From Rhodospirillaceae bacterium LM-1 (GTDB lineage: Bacteria > Pseudomonadota > Alphaproteobacteria > Rhodospirillales > WMHbin7): DNA of 64,000 bases. This document shows positions 51,325 to 60,027 of the stretch, in pieces. Location: positions 113,872 to 177,871 of the forward strand of contig CACUVI010000028.1 of assembly GCA_902725215.1 (NCBI GenBank). Direction: 5' to 3'. Each line of letters begins with the position of its first letter. The stretch's first letter is position 1. The notes beneath the pieces were generated by a model. It searched no databases and was not told the DNA's origin. It saw only the letters and a list, made by a program, of their open reading frames with translations. A program made the translations under genes and the position numbers.

Positions 51325-52505
51325 AACTTTCCCTGACCCGAAGGAGTTTTCTGGCGGGTTCCGCCGCTTTGGGAGCGTCTTCTTTGGTTTCGCCCCGCCC
51401 ATCCCATGCGACCGCCACGCCCCTTCGCGGGCTGGTCATCATGGCGCAATTTCCTGACATGTCCTTGCGTATCGACCAGGGTTATGTCGATTCGCGATTC
51501 CAGTCGTTGGACGCCTATTTGCAAGAAATGTCCTATGGCGCAAAAAGTCTGGATACCAAATTAAGCGGCTGGCGGATGATGCCCGATCCGCTTTCGCGCT
51601 ACGCCATATCGCCGGTCAACTTGCAAGTCGACAAAGGCAGAGTGGCGAAATTAGTTCAAGACGCTATCGATGTCGTGGACGGCGACTACGATTTTTCAGC
51701 CTTCGACTATATGGCCGTTTTCATGCGGGCAAGATTCCTCGATTACGGGATGGTCGGCCTTTGCGGCTACCCCGGCATGCTTGGATGGCAAAGCGACGTC
51801 CCTTTTAAATCGCGAAGCGGCAAACAGGTGCCTGGCGGCGTGGCGATCTTCACCGTTTCCGCTCATCTGGGAACTCTGTTCCACGATTGCGCCCATGTAT
51901 GGGGCGGTGTGCGCGACGGCAAGCGCATGGTGCCCTGCCTTTACGATCATGACCTCCAGATTCGCTATCCGACCCTAGACAAGGGCTGGGCCAACGCACT
52001 GATAAACATGGGGTTCTGGGACCCGATGTCCTGCCACGCCTACAAGCGGGATTTGCCTCCGCCCGGAATTTCGTCTTGGACGAAATTGCGCCTGGGCTGG
52101 CTTGATCCAGGCAAGGTCAGGGAATTCGCTCCATCCGAGACGTCGGCCGAAATCTTGCTGGGGCCGCTTGAGGATGGGGCTTCCGAGGTTCTCGCCGTTC
52201 GCATCCCGGCATTGGATGGGACGTTTCTGCTGATCGAGAACCGCCAGCCTATTGGCGGCTTCGACCCCCACCTTCCCGGCAGCGGAGTTCTAATCATGCG
52301 GGCCGACGACAAGATTGGCGAATGTCGTCATGGCCGCGCGCCCGTGCGTCTTGTCGATGCCAATCCCTCGCATCCCTACCTGACCGGCGCGGCGTTCGAT
52401 GTGGGCGGACGCGATTTTTATGTCGATGCACAAGCTGGCGTGGAAATCAAAATCCTGGAGCGCGTGAATTATGCCCGCCGGATTGCGGTTCGCAGGCTGT
52501 CATGA
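51321..52505 (+). CDS. Tat-exported M6 metalloprotease-like protein with an altered HExxH motif
   Basis: The N-terminus (LTRRSFLAGSAALGASSLVS, cleavage near SHA at residue 30) is a twin-arginine signal, so a folded, possibly metal-loaded protein is exported. The body resembles the M6/immune-inhibitor-A fold: GTLFHDCAHVWGG at 184-196, LYDHDLQ, then WDPMSCHAYK and SSWTKLRLGWLDPGKV, which parallel the usual WxLM and AWEKLQLGWL segments. However, the zinc motif reads His188-Asp-Cys-Ala-His192, with Asp in place of the catalytic Glu. It may be a weakened protease or a binding protein. It is translationally coupled to anmK, hinting at cell-wall turnover. Confidence 0.7.
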   Translation: MKLSLTRRSFLAGSAALGASSLVSPRPSHATATPLRGLVIMAQFPDMSLRIDQGYVDSRFQSLDAYLQEMSYGAKSLDTKLSGWRMMPDPLSRYAISPVNLQVDKGRVAKLVQDAIDVVDGDYDFSAFDYMAVFMRARFLDYGMVGLCGYPGMLGWQSDVPFKSRSGKQVPGGVAIFTVSAHLGTLFHDCAHVWGGVRDGKRMVPCLYDHDLQIRYPTLDKGWANALINMGFWDPMSCHAYKRDLPPPGISSWTKLRLGWLDPGKVREFAPSETSAEILLGPLEDGASEVLAVRIPALDGTFLLIENRQPIGGFDPHLPGSGVLIMRADDKIGECRHGRAPVRLVDANPSHPYLTGAAFDVGGRDFYVDAQAGVEIKILERVNYARRIAVRRLS

Positions 52506-52550
52506 AGCGTCTGCATCTCGCCCGGACGCCCTCAGGTTTTCTTGGAAAGA

Positions 52551-53579
52551 TTACTTCTTCTGCGCCGATATGACGGCGTCTTGAAACGAAGCCAGCCAGT
52601 CTGTTCCTTCGGCCCCCAACTTCTCGGCGATCAATTGGGCCATGGCGGGTTGGGTGGTTTTTCGAAAGGCCTCGATTTCCGCTTCGCTGGGCTGATAGAC
52701 GGCCATGCGCGCCTTCAGGGCGGGCAGGCCGCGTTCCGAATTGGCAAGGCCGCGCGCCAAGTCGCGCCCGGCGGCAATGGCTTTCCTGGCGGCATCGGTC
52801 ACCCACAGGCGTTCCTGTTCGGAAAGCGAGGCCATGAAGGGGGCGTTGATGGTCCAGACATAAGGCGTGTAGATGTGGTTGGTCAGCGTCAGATAACGCT
52901 GCACTTCGTCCAGTTTTCCGAAGCGCACGATGGTGACCGGATTCATCTGCCCATCGGCGATGCCCGATTTCAGGGCCGCATACAGCTCGTTCCAGGCGAT
53001 GCCAACCGGCTGGGCGCCCAGCGTGCTGACGAAGGCGCGGTGGCTGTCCACGCCCATGGCCCGCAACTTCAATCCCTTCATGTCGGCGGGCGCTTGGATC
53101 GGGCGCTTGGAATTGGTGATGACGAAGAAGCCGCCGGTATCGCCGAAACCCAACACCTCCAGCCCGGTTTTGCTTTTGATGTCGGCGCCCATTTTCTGGC
53201 CGAAGGGTCCGTCGAACAAGGCGTAGGTTTCCTCGATCTTGCGAAAGGCGAAAGGAAAATCGAGGACGCCGATCAGCGGATAGACCTTGGAAACCCCCCC
53301 CACAGAGGAGATGGAGGATTGGATGACGCCCTTTTGCACCAACCCGGTCACCTGCGCGTCGTTGCCCAATTGGCCTTCGGGAAAAATCTCGACGCGCAGC
53401 GTTTGGCCGGACAGGGATTCCAGTTCCGCCTTGAAGGCCACGGCCATGGCGGCGGTCGGATTGTCCGAGGCGTCGTTCTTATTCAAATGGGCAAGGTAGA
53501 TAATTTTCGAATCCGCCTTAGCCGGATGCAGGCCGATCGGCAAGACAAGAAGGAAAAGAACGGCAAGAATCGCTTTCAT
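52551..53579 (-). CDS. TRAP transporter solute-binding protein, DctP type, without permease genes
   Basis: The 342-residue protein has a signal peptide (AILAVLFLLVLPIGLHPAKA) and DctP features: APADMKGLKLRAMG near residue 165 with the carboxylate-binding arginine, and WNELYAALKSGIADGQMNP near 205. Such proteins deliver carboxylates to DctQM membrane subunits, which are not encoded nearby. It begins 10 bases after a Cache adenylate cyclase gene on the same strand, so it may be a periplasmic co-receptor for that sensor, not a transport component. I start at 53579; the longer frame runs into the cyclase gene. Confidence 0.9.
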   Translation of the reverse strand: MKAILAVLFLLVLPIGLHPAKADSKIIYLAHLNKNDASDNPTAAMAVAFKAELESLSGQTLRVEIFPEGQLGNDAQVTGLVQKGVIQSSISSVGGVSKVYPLIGVLDFPFAFRKIEETYALFDGPFGQKMGADIKSKTGLEVLGFGDTGGFFVITNSKRPIQAPADMKGLKLRAMGVDSHRAFVSTLGAQPVGIAWNELYAALKSGIADGQMNPVTIVRFGKLDEVQRYLTLTNHIYTPYVWTINAPFMASLSEQERLWVTDAARKAIAAGRDLARGLANSERGLPALKARMAVYQPSEAEIEAFRKTTQPAMAQLIAEKLGAEGTDWLASFQDAVISAQKK

Positions 53580-53589
53580 CGGCGCCCCT

Positions 53590-55767
53590 CTATTTGTGGT
53601 CCAGGCGCTGGGCGGTGTCCCAGCTGTCGGGCGGCGGCATGACGGAATAATCCTTGCAGCGCGAGATATAGAGGGACGCCACCGCATCCTCGGGATGGGC
53701 CAGGGCGAAGGCCTGGAAATCGGCCAGCGCCTTATCCCAGGCGTGGCTGGCATAGCGGCTGAAGGCCCGCTCCCACAGGGCGCAGCGATCCTGATCTGCG
53801 TCGGAAATCGGAAATTCGCTGTCTTGGCCGTATTCGCCGATCAACTCGTAAAGAGAGATCGGACGCGTGGTGCCCACCGGAATCACAAGGTCTATGCTGC
53901 GAAACAGGAAGCGGTCGTGCAATTCGGCGGCCACGGTCTCCGAAACCAGCAATTGGGTGCCGTACAGCTTGTTCAGGGCCTCAAGCCTTGACGCCATATT
54001 CACATCGGCGCCCAGGGCCGTGTACTGCATGCGGTCAAGCGATCCGACATTGCCCACCACCACGTCGCCGGCGTGCAGGCCAAAACGTGTGTAATAAGGC
54101 GTCAGGCCGCGCTGGGCGAATTCCCGCTCCAAGGCCCGCCCGGCCTCACGGCAGGCCAGCATGGCCCGACAGGCGTTGGCCATCGGATCGGGGTCGGGCA
54201 GGGGGGCGTTCCAGATCGCCATGATGGCGTCGCCGATGAATTTGTCGATGATGCCCTTGTGGCCGTGAATGGCTTGCGACATTCGCCCGAAATAGTCGGA
54301 CAAGGATTCCATCAGCTGTTCCGGCGGCGTCGATTCGGCGCTGGCCGTGAAACCCTTGATGTCCGAGAACATCATGGCCAGCGTTCTGCGCTCGCCGCCG
54401 ATTTGGATATCCTCGCCCGAGGCCAGAATGGTGCGCACCAGTTCCTTGGGCACGTAAACGCTGAAGCTGCGCAGGCTTCGCTTCATGTCGGCGGTCGCCC
54501 TCGACAGGTCGTCCACCTCGATGATGTGCGAGTGGATGTTCAGATCGCTTTCAAGGTCGAAGTTTCGGATGCGCTCGGTTTCCGCAACGATTTGCTGCAA
54601 GGGTCTGGTCAGCAGCCTGGACAGCCAGTTGATCGCCAGGGCGGCGAAAAGTATCACCACGATCCCCGTGACGAGGATGCGAATGCTGCTTTCCCGGATC
54701 GGTCCGATGAATTCCATTTCCTTGACGGCGATGCCGATCACCCAGCTTTTGCCGAAGTCCTTGGGAAAGGGCGTGAAGGCCACCATGAAATTGTCGCCAT
54801 TTGGGCCAAGCGGGGCGGTGAAGCTGTTTAGCCCTTGGCTTTCGCGCAGCTTGGCCGCTTGCGCCACCACGGGATCGTCAACCTCCGACGCCTTCAGAAG
54901 CTCGACCTTGTCGCCGTTCATGTGCCCGGCCAGTTCGGGATTCTGGTGTCCGATCAGGCGCCCTTCGCCATCCATGACGAAGACGCGCCCCTCCTTGCCG
55001 ATGCTTTTTTGCGCAAGAAATCCCGATAGCGCCTCAAGGGTGATGTCGGCTCCAATGGCGCCGATCTCGACGCCCGAATCCGTAGCGACGCGTTTTGAAA
55101 CGGTCAGTCCGGGCATGCCGGTGCTGGCGAAGATGTAAACGTCGGAAATCCGCGTGGACTCCTCTTGCCAAGCCGACTTGTACCAAGGCCTGACGCGCGG
55201 ATCGAATTTGGCGGGTCCGCGATCGACGCCTTTGACGTCGCCCCAGTCCGCGAAATAGATGAAGCTGTCGGCCTTGACGCCCGAACTGTCGTCGAGCAGG
55301 CGCAAGGCGTGGCTTGTTCCCTCGGGCGGCGGCAGCGAGGACGGGCCGAAGGTCTTGATGTATTTGGGCAGGCGGATGACCTGATAGAAACCGCCATCCG
55401 CGCCGAAACCGATGTAGAAACTGTAGACCTGCGGCAGCTTTTCCATCTGTTCATAGAAGTAGCGCATGCCCTCGACGCGTCTGAGCGCGCCCCGGTCGAT
55501 GCGCGCCAGAACGCTGCTGGCCTCGACGACGCGGGCGACGGGGTTGAGAAGATGATCGACATCGGCGGCAATGGCCTGGGACGCCTGCGCCATCGAATGG
55601 TTGGCGGTCTCGAGCGCCAGGGTGGCGTTGTTGCGGTAAAGGTAGCCCACCATCGATACGGTGAGCGGAATCATGACAAGTGCAAAGGCGGCGGCAATGC
55701 CAATCCTAAGGCGAATCTGAAGGCGCCCCAGAATCTTCCCGAATCTCGTCTGAGTAGATTCACTCAT
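53590..55767 (-). CDS. Class III adenylate cyclase with Cache and HAMP domains
   Basis: The 725-residue protein has membrane spans near residues 22-44 and 355-378 around a 300-residue periplasmic dCache domain (DPRVRPWYKSAWQ and VSKRVATDSGVEIGAIGADI are typical), then HAMP. The C-terminal cyclase has both metal-binding aspartates (MMFSDIKGFTASAE near 470 and KFIGDAIMAIWNAP near 510) and the NMASR transition-state segment (ADVNMASRLEALN). The substrate lysine region fits ATP. It should make cAMP in response to an external ligand. It is probably cotranscribed with dctP. Confidence 0.94.
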   Translation of the reverse strand: MSESTQTRFGKILGRLQIRLRIGIAAAFALVMIPLTVSMVGYLYRNNATLALETANHSMAQASQAIAADVDHLLNPVARVVEASSVLARIDRGALRRVEGMRYFYEQMEKLPQVYSFYIGFGADGGFYQVIRLPKYIKTFGPSSLPPPEGTSHALRLLDDSSGVKADSFIYFADWGDVKGVDRGPAKFDPRVRPWYKSAWQEESTRISDVYIFASTGMPGLTVSKRVATDSGVEIGAIGADITLEALSGFLAQKSIGKEGRVFVMDGEGRLIGHQNPELAGHMNGDKVELLKASEVDDPVVAQAAKLRESQGLNSFTAPLGPNGDNFMVAFTPFPKDFGKSWVIGIAVKEMEFIGPIRESSIRILVTGIVVILFAALAINWLSRLLTRPLQQIVAETERIRNFDLESDLNIHSHIIEVDDLSRATADMKRSLRSFSVYVPKELVRTILASGEDIQIGGERRTLAMMFSDIKGFTASAESTPPEQLMESLSDYFGRMSQAIHGHKGIIDKFIGDAIMAIWNAPLPDPDPMANACRAMLACREAGRALEREFAQRGLTPYYTRFGLHAGDVVVGNVGSLDRMQYTALGADVNMASRLEALNKLYGTQLLVSETVAAELHDRFLFRSIDLVIPVGTTRPISLYELIGEYGQDSEFPISDADQDRCALWERAFSRYASHAWDKALADFQAFALAHPEDAVASLYISRCKDYSVMPPPDSWDTAQRLDHK

Positions 55768-55867
55768 AGGTAGAGATTAGGCGGTTTCCCTCAGGGCAAC
55801 AACGCAAATATCCACAAGCGCCCTACGGGGATGGGGCGTTTGATTCCACTCGGACAAATCGGTCTTT

Positions 55868-56521
55868 TCAGGCCGCCTTAGGGGGTTCCAGGGCTTTGTC
55901 GAGGTAATTGCCTGCGATGGCGCCCAGGTCTTCAAGTTGCTCGGTATAAAAATGGGTGGCGCCCGAAATGGTCTTATAGGTCACCTCGATCCCCTTCTGG
56001 CTGCCCAGCTTATGGGCCAGTTTGGCGGCCGAGGTTTCCGGGATCACTTCGTCGGCCGTGCCATGCACGATCAGGCCCGATGCCGGGCAAGGCGCTAGGA
56101 AGGTGAAGTCGTAGATGCTGGCGGGCGGCGATACCGAGATGAATCCTTCGATCTCGGGGCGGCGCATCAAAAGCTGCATGCCGATCCAGGCCCCGAAGGA
56201 ATAGCCAGCGATCCAGCAACTGGGGGCGTTGGGATTGTAAGTTTGCAGCCAGTCGAGCGCCGAGGCGGCATCCGACAATTCGCCCTGGCCGTTGTCGAAA
56301 CGGCCCTGCGAACGGCCGACGCCGCGGAAATTGAAGCGCAGGGTGGAAAAGCCGCGATTCACGAACGAGTGGTAGAGCGTATAGACCACCTTGTTGTTCA
56401 TGGTGCCGCCCCGCTGCGGATGCGGGTGCAAAACAAGGGCGATCGGCGCGTTGGCTTCCTTGCCGTGGGTGTAGCGGCCTTCGATCCGGCCCTCGGGGCC
56501 CTGGAAAATGACGTCGGGCAT
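55868..56521 (-). CDS. Alpha/beta hydrolase of the COG2945 type
   Basis: The 217-residue protein has an alpha/beta hydrolase core: LVLHPHPQRGGTMNNKVVYT near residue 28 forms the oxyanion side, the nucleophile serine is in GYSFGAWIG near 107, and late Asp and His in GTADEVIPE and SGATHFY complete a triad. The HPHPxxGGTM motif is characteristic of an uncharacterised proteobacterial hydrolase group. The substrate is unknown. I start at the ATG at 56521, which has AGGAG five bases upstream. It is divergent from cysE and the isc operon. Confidence 0.88.
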   Translation of the reverse strand: MPDVIFQGPEGRIEGRYTHGKEANAPIALVLHPHPQRGGTMNNKVVYTLYHSFVNRGFSTLRFNFRGVGRSQGRFDNGQGELSDAASALDWLQTYNPNAPSCWIAGYSFGAWIGMQLLMRRPEIEGFISVSPPASIYDFTFLAPCPASGLIVHGTADEVIPETSAAKLAHKLGSQKGIEVTYKTISGATHFYTEQLEDLGAIAGNYLDKALEPPKAA

Positions 56522-56613
56522 TGAACTCCTGATGCGGCTTGACCCCATCCCGCCATGACGCCGTCGTCAAGGCGCGGGAAAAGGCTTGTGAAGGAAATCC
56601 CTTTTCGCCCGCC

Positions 56614-56638
56614 ATACTTGACCGGCCTAGTCGGGCAA
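56614..56638. promoter_or_regulatory. Candidate type 1 IscR binding site
   Basis: The left half ATACTTGACC and right half TAGTCGGG are separated by GGC-rich bases. Compared with the published 25-base type 1 IscR consensus (ATASYYGACT in the left half, AGTCRRSTAT in the right), I count 19 of 25 positions matching by eye. It overlaps the -35 element and spacer of the promoter at 56618-56646, a position suited to repression by cluster-bound IscR. Confidence 0.65.
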
Positions 56639-56646
56639 CCTATATT
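56618..56646 (+). promoter_or_regulatory. Sigma-70 type promoter for cysE and the isc operon
   Basis: TTGACC (56618-56623) and TATATT (56641-56646) are exactly 17 bases apart. Transcription would start near 56653, leaving a leader of about 70 bases before cysE. A second TTGACT lies downstream, without a well-spaced -10. Confidence 0.75.
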
Positions 56647-56722
56647 CCCCAATACCGTTTAGGGTTATTCGGGCTTTGACTAGCCCCAACCGGCGGGTCG
56701 TATCTATAGCACGGCGGGTAGC

Positions 56723-57457
56723 ATGGTGTTCAAGAGTCTTCGCGAAGATATCGCCTCGATCGCCCAGCGCGATCCCGCAGCCCGTTCAAATATCGAGATA
56801 TTGTTCTGCTATCCAGGTTTGCACGCCCTGCTGTTCTACCGCCTCTCGCACTGGCTGTGGGCCTATGAATTCAAGCTGTTGGGCCGTTTCGTCTCGCAAA
56901 TCGGCCGCATTCTGACCGGGGTGGAGATCCATCCCGGGGCCACCATCGGCAAACGCCTGTTCATCGACCATGGCATGGGCGTGGTGATCGGCGAGACCGC
57001 CGTGATCGGCGACGACGTAACCCTTTACCATGGCGTGACCCTGGGCGGCACCAGCCTGCACAAGGGCAAGCGCCACCCCACATTGGAAGATGGGGTGATC
57101 GTGGGATCGGGCGCCCAAATTCTGGGGCCGCATGTGGTCGGCGAGGGGGCCAGGATCGGCGCCAATGCCGTCGTGCTGTCCGACGTGCCCAAGGGCGTGA
57201 CCATGGTTGGCATTCCGGCCAGGGTCGCCATGCGCCGCCTGAAGAAGGACGAGGAGCAGGCCTTCCACGCCTACGGGCTGACCAGCGAGCATCTGCCCGA
57301 TCCGGTGGCCCGCACCGCCGAAACCTTGCACCGCCAAGTTATGCAGCTTACCCAGCGCCTTGAGGAGCTGGAACATCGTTTGGCCGAGGCCGAGGGGGTC
57401 AAGGATTCCCCCAGCCCACCAGCCGTTCACGAAACTCGCGCCGCCGGTCACGGTTGA
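56723..57457 (+). CDS. cysE: Serine O-acetyltransferase
   Basis: CysE makes O-acetylserine, the direct precursor of cysteine. The 244-residue protein has the helical N-terminus ([17 protein letters not shown]) and a left-handed beta helix of hexapeptide repeats ([50 protein letters not shown]), with the catalytic His/Asp in that core. A polar C-terminal extension of about 60 residues follows and lacks the usual short Ile tail. It is the first gene behind the IscR-type promoter, 52 bases before iscR, so cysteine supply and cluster assembly look co-regulated. Confidence 0.95.
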   Translation: MVFKSLREDIASIAQRDPAARSNIEILFCYPGLHALLFYRLSHWLWAYEFKLLGRFVSQIGRILTGVEIHPGATIGKRLFIDHGMGVVIGETAVIGDDVTLYHGVTLGGTSLHKGKRHPTLEDGVIVGSGAQILGPHVVGEGARIGANAVVLSDVPKGVTMVGIPARVAMRRLKKDEEQAFHAYGLTSEHLPDPVARTAETLHRQVMQLTQRLEELEHRLAEAEGVKDSPSPPAVHETRAAGHG

Positions 57458-57509
57458 CCAAACAAACAGAAGCAACCGGCCCGGCACAACAGGAGAAGGA
57501 GACACGCCT

Positions 57510-57980
57510 GTGAAACTAAGCACCAAAGGACGCTACGCCGTCATGGCGATGGTCGATCTGGCCACCAAAGGACAAGGTCAGCCGGTGGCTCTGGCCGATA
57601 TCGCCGACCGCCAGGAAATTTCGCTGTCCTATCTCGAGCAATTGTTCGGGCGTCTGCGCAAGGGCGGCATCGTGAAAAGCGTTCGCGGCCCCGGCGGCGG
57701 CTATCTTCTGGCCCGCGCCCCCAATCAGACCCGCATTTCCGATATCGTGCTGGCGGTGGACGAACCCTTGCAGACCACGCGCTGCATGCCCGGCCAGCCT
57801 GCGGGCTGCCACAACAACAAGGGCCGCTGCCTGACCCACGACCTGTGGGAAGAATTGGGCAACCAGATTTATCTGTTCCTAAGCTCGGTGACACTGGACG
57901 ATGTGTGCCAGCGCCGCGTGCTGGGCACCAGCGGCGTTTTCCATGCCGCCGGTTCCCCCGGCGCCCAGGCGGCGGAATAA
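57510..57980 (+). CDS. iscR: Iron-sulfur cluster regulator IscR
   Basis: IscR is an Rrf2-family repressor that senses cluster status through a [2Fe-2S] centre. The 156-residue protein starts [19 protein letters not shown] and has the winged helix ([31 protein letters not shown]). Likely cluster ligands are Cys92, Cys100, Cys107 and His110. The spacings Cys-x7-Cys-x6-Cys-x2-His are longer than in E. coli (x5, x5). I use the GTG at 57510 with AGGAGAAGGAG upstream; the longer frame overlaps cysE. Its own site probably lies at 56614-56638. Confidence 0.95.
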   Translation: MKLSTKGRYAVMAMVDLATKGQGQPVALADIADRQEISLSYLEQLFGRLRKGGIVKSVRGPGGGYLLARAPNQTRISDIVLAVDEPLQTTRCMPGQPAGCHNNKGRCLTHDLWEELGNQIYLFLSSVTLDDVCQRRVLGTSGVFHAAGSPGAQAAE

Positions 57981-57996
57981 TGAAGGACAAAATTCG

Positions 57997-59232
57997 ATGA
58001 ACCATTCGCCCGCCAACGACCAGCCTCGGCCGATCTATCTCGATTATCAGGCCACCACGCCTTGCGATCCCAGGGTCGTGCAGGCGATGCTGCCTTACTT
58101 CACCGAGAAGTTCGGCAATCCGCATTCGCGCAACCATATGTATGGCTGGGAGGCGGAAGAGGCGGTCGAGAAGGCCAGGGGACAGATCGGCGCCATTATC
58201 GGGGCATCGGATAAGGAGATCGTCTTCACGTCGGGCGCTACCGAGTCCAACAATCTGGCGATCAAGGGCGTGGCCCAGTTCTACAAGGGCAAGAAGAATC
58301 ACATCGTGACCGTGGTGACCGAGCATAAATGCGTGCTGGACACCTGCCGCCACCTTGAACTTGAAGGGTTCGAGATCACCTATCTGCCGGTCAAGCAGGA
58401 CGGTCTGGTCGATCTGGATCAGTTGAAAGCCGCCCTCAAGGACACGACGGTTCTGGTGTCGGTGATGGCGGTCAACAACGAGATCGGCGTCATTCAGCCG
58501 ATGGCCGAGATCGGCGCCATTTGCCGGTCGAAGGGCGTCTTCTTCCATACCGATTGCGCGCAGGCGGTGGGCAAGATCCCGCTGGACGTCGATGCGATGA
58601 ACATCGATCTGATGAGCATTTCCGGCCACAAGATATACGGCCCCAAGGGCGTGGGCGCGCTTTACGTGCGCAGAAAGCCCAGGGTGCGCGTGCTGGCGCA
58701 GATCAATGGCGGCGGCCAAGAGCGCGGCATGCGTTCGGGCACGCTGGCCACGCCCCTGTGCGTCGGCCTGGGCGAGGCCTGCGAGATCGCCAAGGCGGAA
58801 ATGGCCGACGAGGCCAAGCGCCTGACGGTCATGCGCGACCGCTTCCACAAAAGAGTGACCGACGGGCTGCCCGAAGTGTTTTTGAACGGCCATGCGCAGC
58901 ATCGCGTGCCGGGTAATCTCAACCTGTCCTTCGCCTTCGTCGAGGGCGAGGGGCTGATGATGGCGGTCAAGGAGTTGGCGGTGTCGTCGGGTTCCGCCTG
59001 CACGTCGGCGTCGCTGGAACCTTCGTATGTGCTGCGGGCGCTGGGACTTGAGGCCGAGATGGCGCACACATCCTTGCGCATCGGCATCGGGCGCTTCACC
59101 ACCGAGGCCGAGCTGGAATTCGCAGCGGATCTTCTGATCGAGCGGGTGACGAAATTGCGCTCGTTCAGCCCGCTTTGGGAAATGGCTCAACAGGGCATCG
59201 ACATCAAGTCGATCCAATGGGCCGAACATTAA
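57997..59232 (+). CDS. iscS: Cysteine desulfurase IscS
   Basis: IscS is a PLP enzyme that converts cysteine to alanine and passes sulfur to IscU and tRNA-modifying enzymes. The 411-residue protein shows [30 protein letters not shown], the PLP lysine in [10 protein letters not shown] near residue 210, and the catalytic Cys in [10 protein letters not shown] near 332. I start at the ATG at 57997, where the protein begins [20 protein letters not shown]. The gene follows iscR by 16 bases. Confidence 0.97.
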   Translation: MNHSPANDQPRPIYLDYQATTPCDPRVVQAMLPYFTEKFGNPHSRNHMYGWEAEEAVEKARGQIGAIIGASDKEIVFTSGATESNNLAIKGVAQFYKGKKNHIVTVVTEHKCVLDTCRHLELEGFEITYLPVKQDGLVDLDQLKAALKDTTVLVSVMAVNNEIGVIQPMAEIGAICRSKGVFFHTDCAQAVGKIPLDVDAMNIDLMSISGHKIYGPKGVGALYVRRKPRVRVLAQINGGGQERGMRSGTLATPLCVGLGEACEIAKAEMADEAKRLTVMRDRFHKRVTDGLPEVFLNGHAQHRVPGNLNLSFAFVEGEGLMMAVKELAVSSGSACTSASLEPSYVLRALGLEAEMAHTSLRIGIGRFTTEAELEFAADLLIERVTKLRSFSPLWEMAQQGIDIKSIQWAEH

Positions 59233-59253
59233 GTAGAGTAAGGAGTATCTCAC

Positions 59254-59661
59254 ATGTCATACAGCGACAAGGTCATCGACCATTTCGAGAATCCCAGGAA
59301 TGTGGGTTCCCTGAACAAGGACGATACGCATGTCGGCACCGGTCTGGTCGGCGCGCCAGCCTGCGGCGACGTCATGCGCCTGCAAATTCAGGTCAGCCCG
59401 GAAGGCATCATCGAGGACGCCAAGTTCAAGACCTTCGGCTGCGGATCGGCCATCGCGTCCAGTTCGCTGGTCACCGAATGGGTGAAGGGCAAGACGCTGG
59501 ACGAAGCGGCTGCCATCAAGAACACCCATATCGCCGAACATCTGGCGCTGCCGCCGGTCAAGATTCACTGTTCGGTGCTGGCCGAGGACGCCATCAAGGC
59601 GGCGATCAGCGACTACAAGACCAAACACAATCCCAGCAAAGACGGCGAAGCGGCGGAGTAA
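59254..59661 (+). CDS. iscU: Iron-sulfur cluster scaffold IscU
   Basis: IscU is the scaffold on which [2Fe-2S] clusters form. The 135-residue protein has all key residues: Cys in PACGDVMRLQ, Cys in KFKTFGCGSAIASSS and Cys in KIHCSVLAEDA. The Hsc-binding LPPVK motif is present (LALPPVKIHC), consistent with hscA and hscB in the same operon. A GGAG-containing site precedes the ATG. It lies 21 bases after iscS. Confidence 0.98.
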   Translation: MSYSDKVIDHFENPRNVGSLNKDDTHVGTGLVGAPACGDVMRLQIQVSPEGIIEDAKFKTFGCGSAIASSSLVTEWVKGKTLDEAAAIKNTHIAEHLALPPVKIHCSVLAEDAIKAAISDYKTKHNPSKDGEAAE

Positions 59662-59667
59662 ACATAC

Positions 59668-60006
59668 ATGGACAGGCCAACACCACTTACCATCACCGAT
59701 GCCGCCGCCGAGCGCGTGAAGGCCTTGATCGCCAAACGCGGCAAGCCGACGGCGGGCATTCGCATCGGCGTGCGTTCCAAGGGCTGCTCGGGCATGTCCT
59801 ACACGGTCGAATTCGCCGACGAGAAAAGCCCCTATGACGAAACGGTCGAGGACAAGGGCGTCACGGTCTACATCGATCCCAAGGCGACCATGTTCATTTT
59901 GGGCACCGAGATGGATTATGTCGAAGAGCAGATGAAAAGTGGTTTCGTCTTCCGCAATCCCAACGAGAAGGGGCGCTGCGGCTGCGGCGAGTCTTTCCAC
60001 ATCTGA
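59668..60006 (+). CDS. iscA: A-type iron-sulfur carrier IscA
   Basis: IscA carries clusters or iron to [4Fe-4S] targets such as aconitase. The 112-residue protein has the three conserved cysteines, Cys40 (SKGCSGMSY) and Cys104/Cys106 (RCGCGESF). It starts six bases after the iscU stop, so the two are tightly coupled. Confidence 0.95.
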   Translation: MDRPTPLTITDAAAERVKALIAKRGKPTAGIRIGVRSKGCSGMSYTVEFADEKSPYDETVEDKGVTVYIDPKATMFILGTEMDYVEEQMKSGFVFRNPNEKGRCGCGESFHI

Positions 60007-60027
60007 TGGGCCACATCTGAGCGGGTC

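Noticed and set aside
56672-56700. Second TTGACT upstream of cysE as another promoter or full IscR site
   Set aside because: Only a half-site matches the IscR consensus, and the nearest -10-like sequence is 19 or more bases away. The upstream pair at 56618-56646 is much better.
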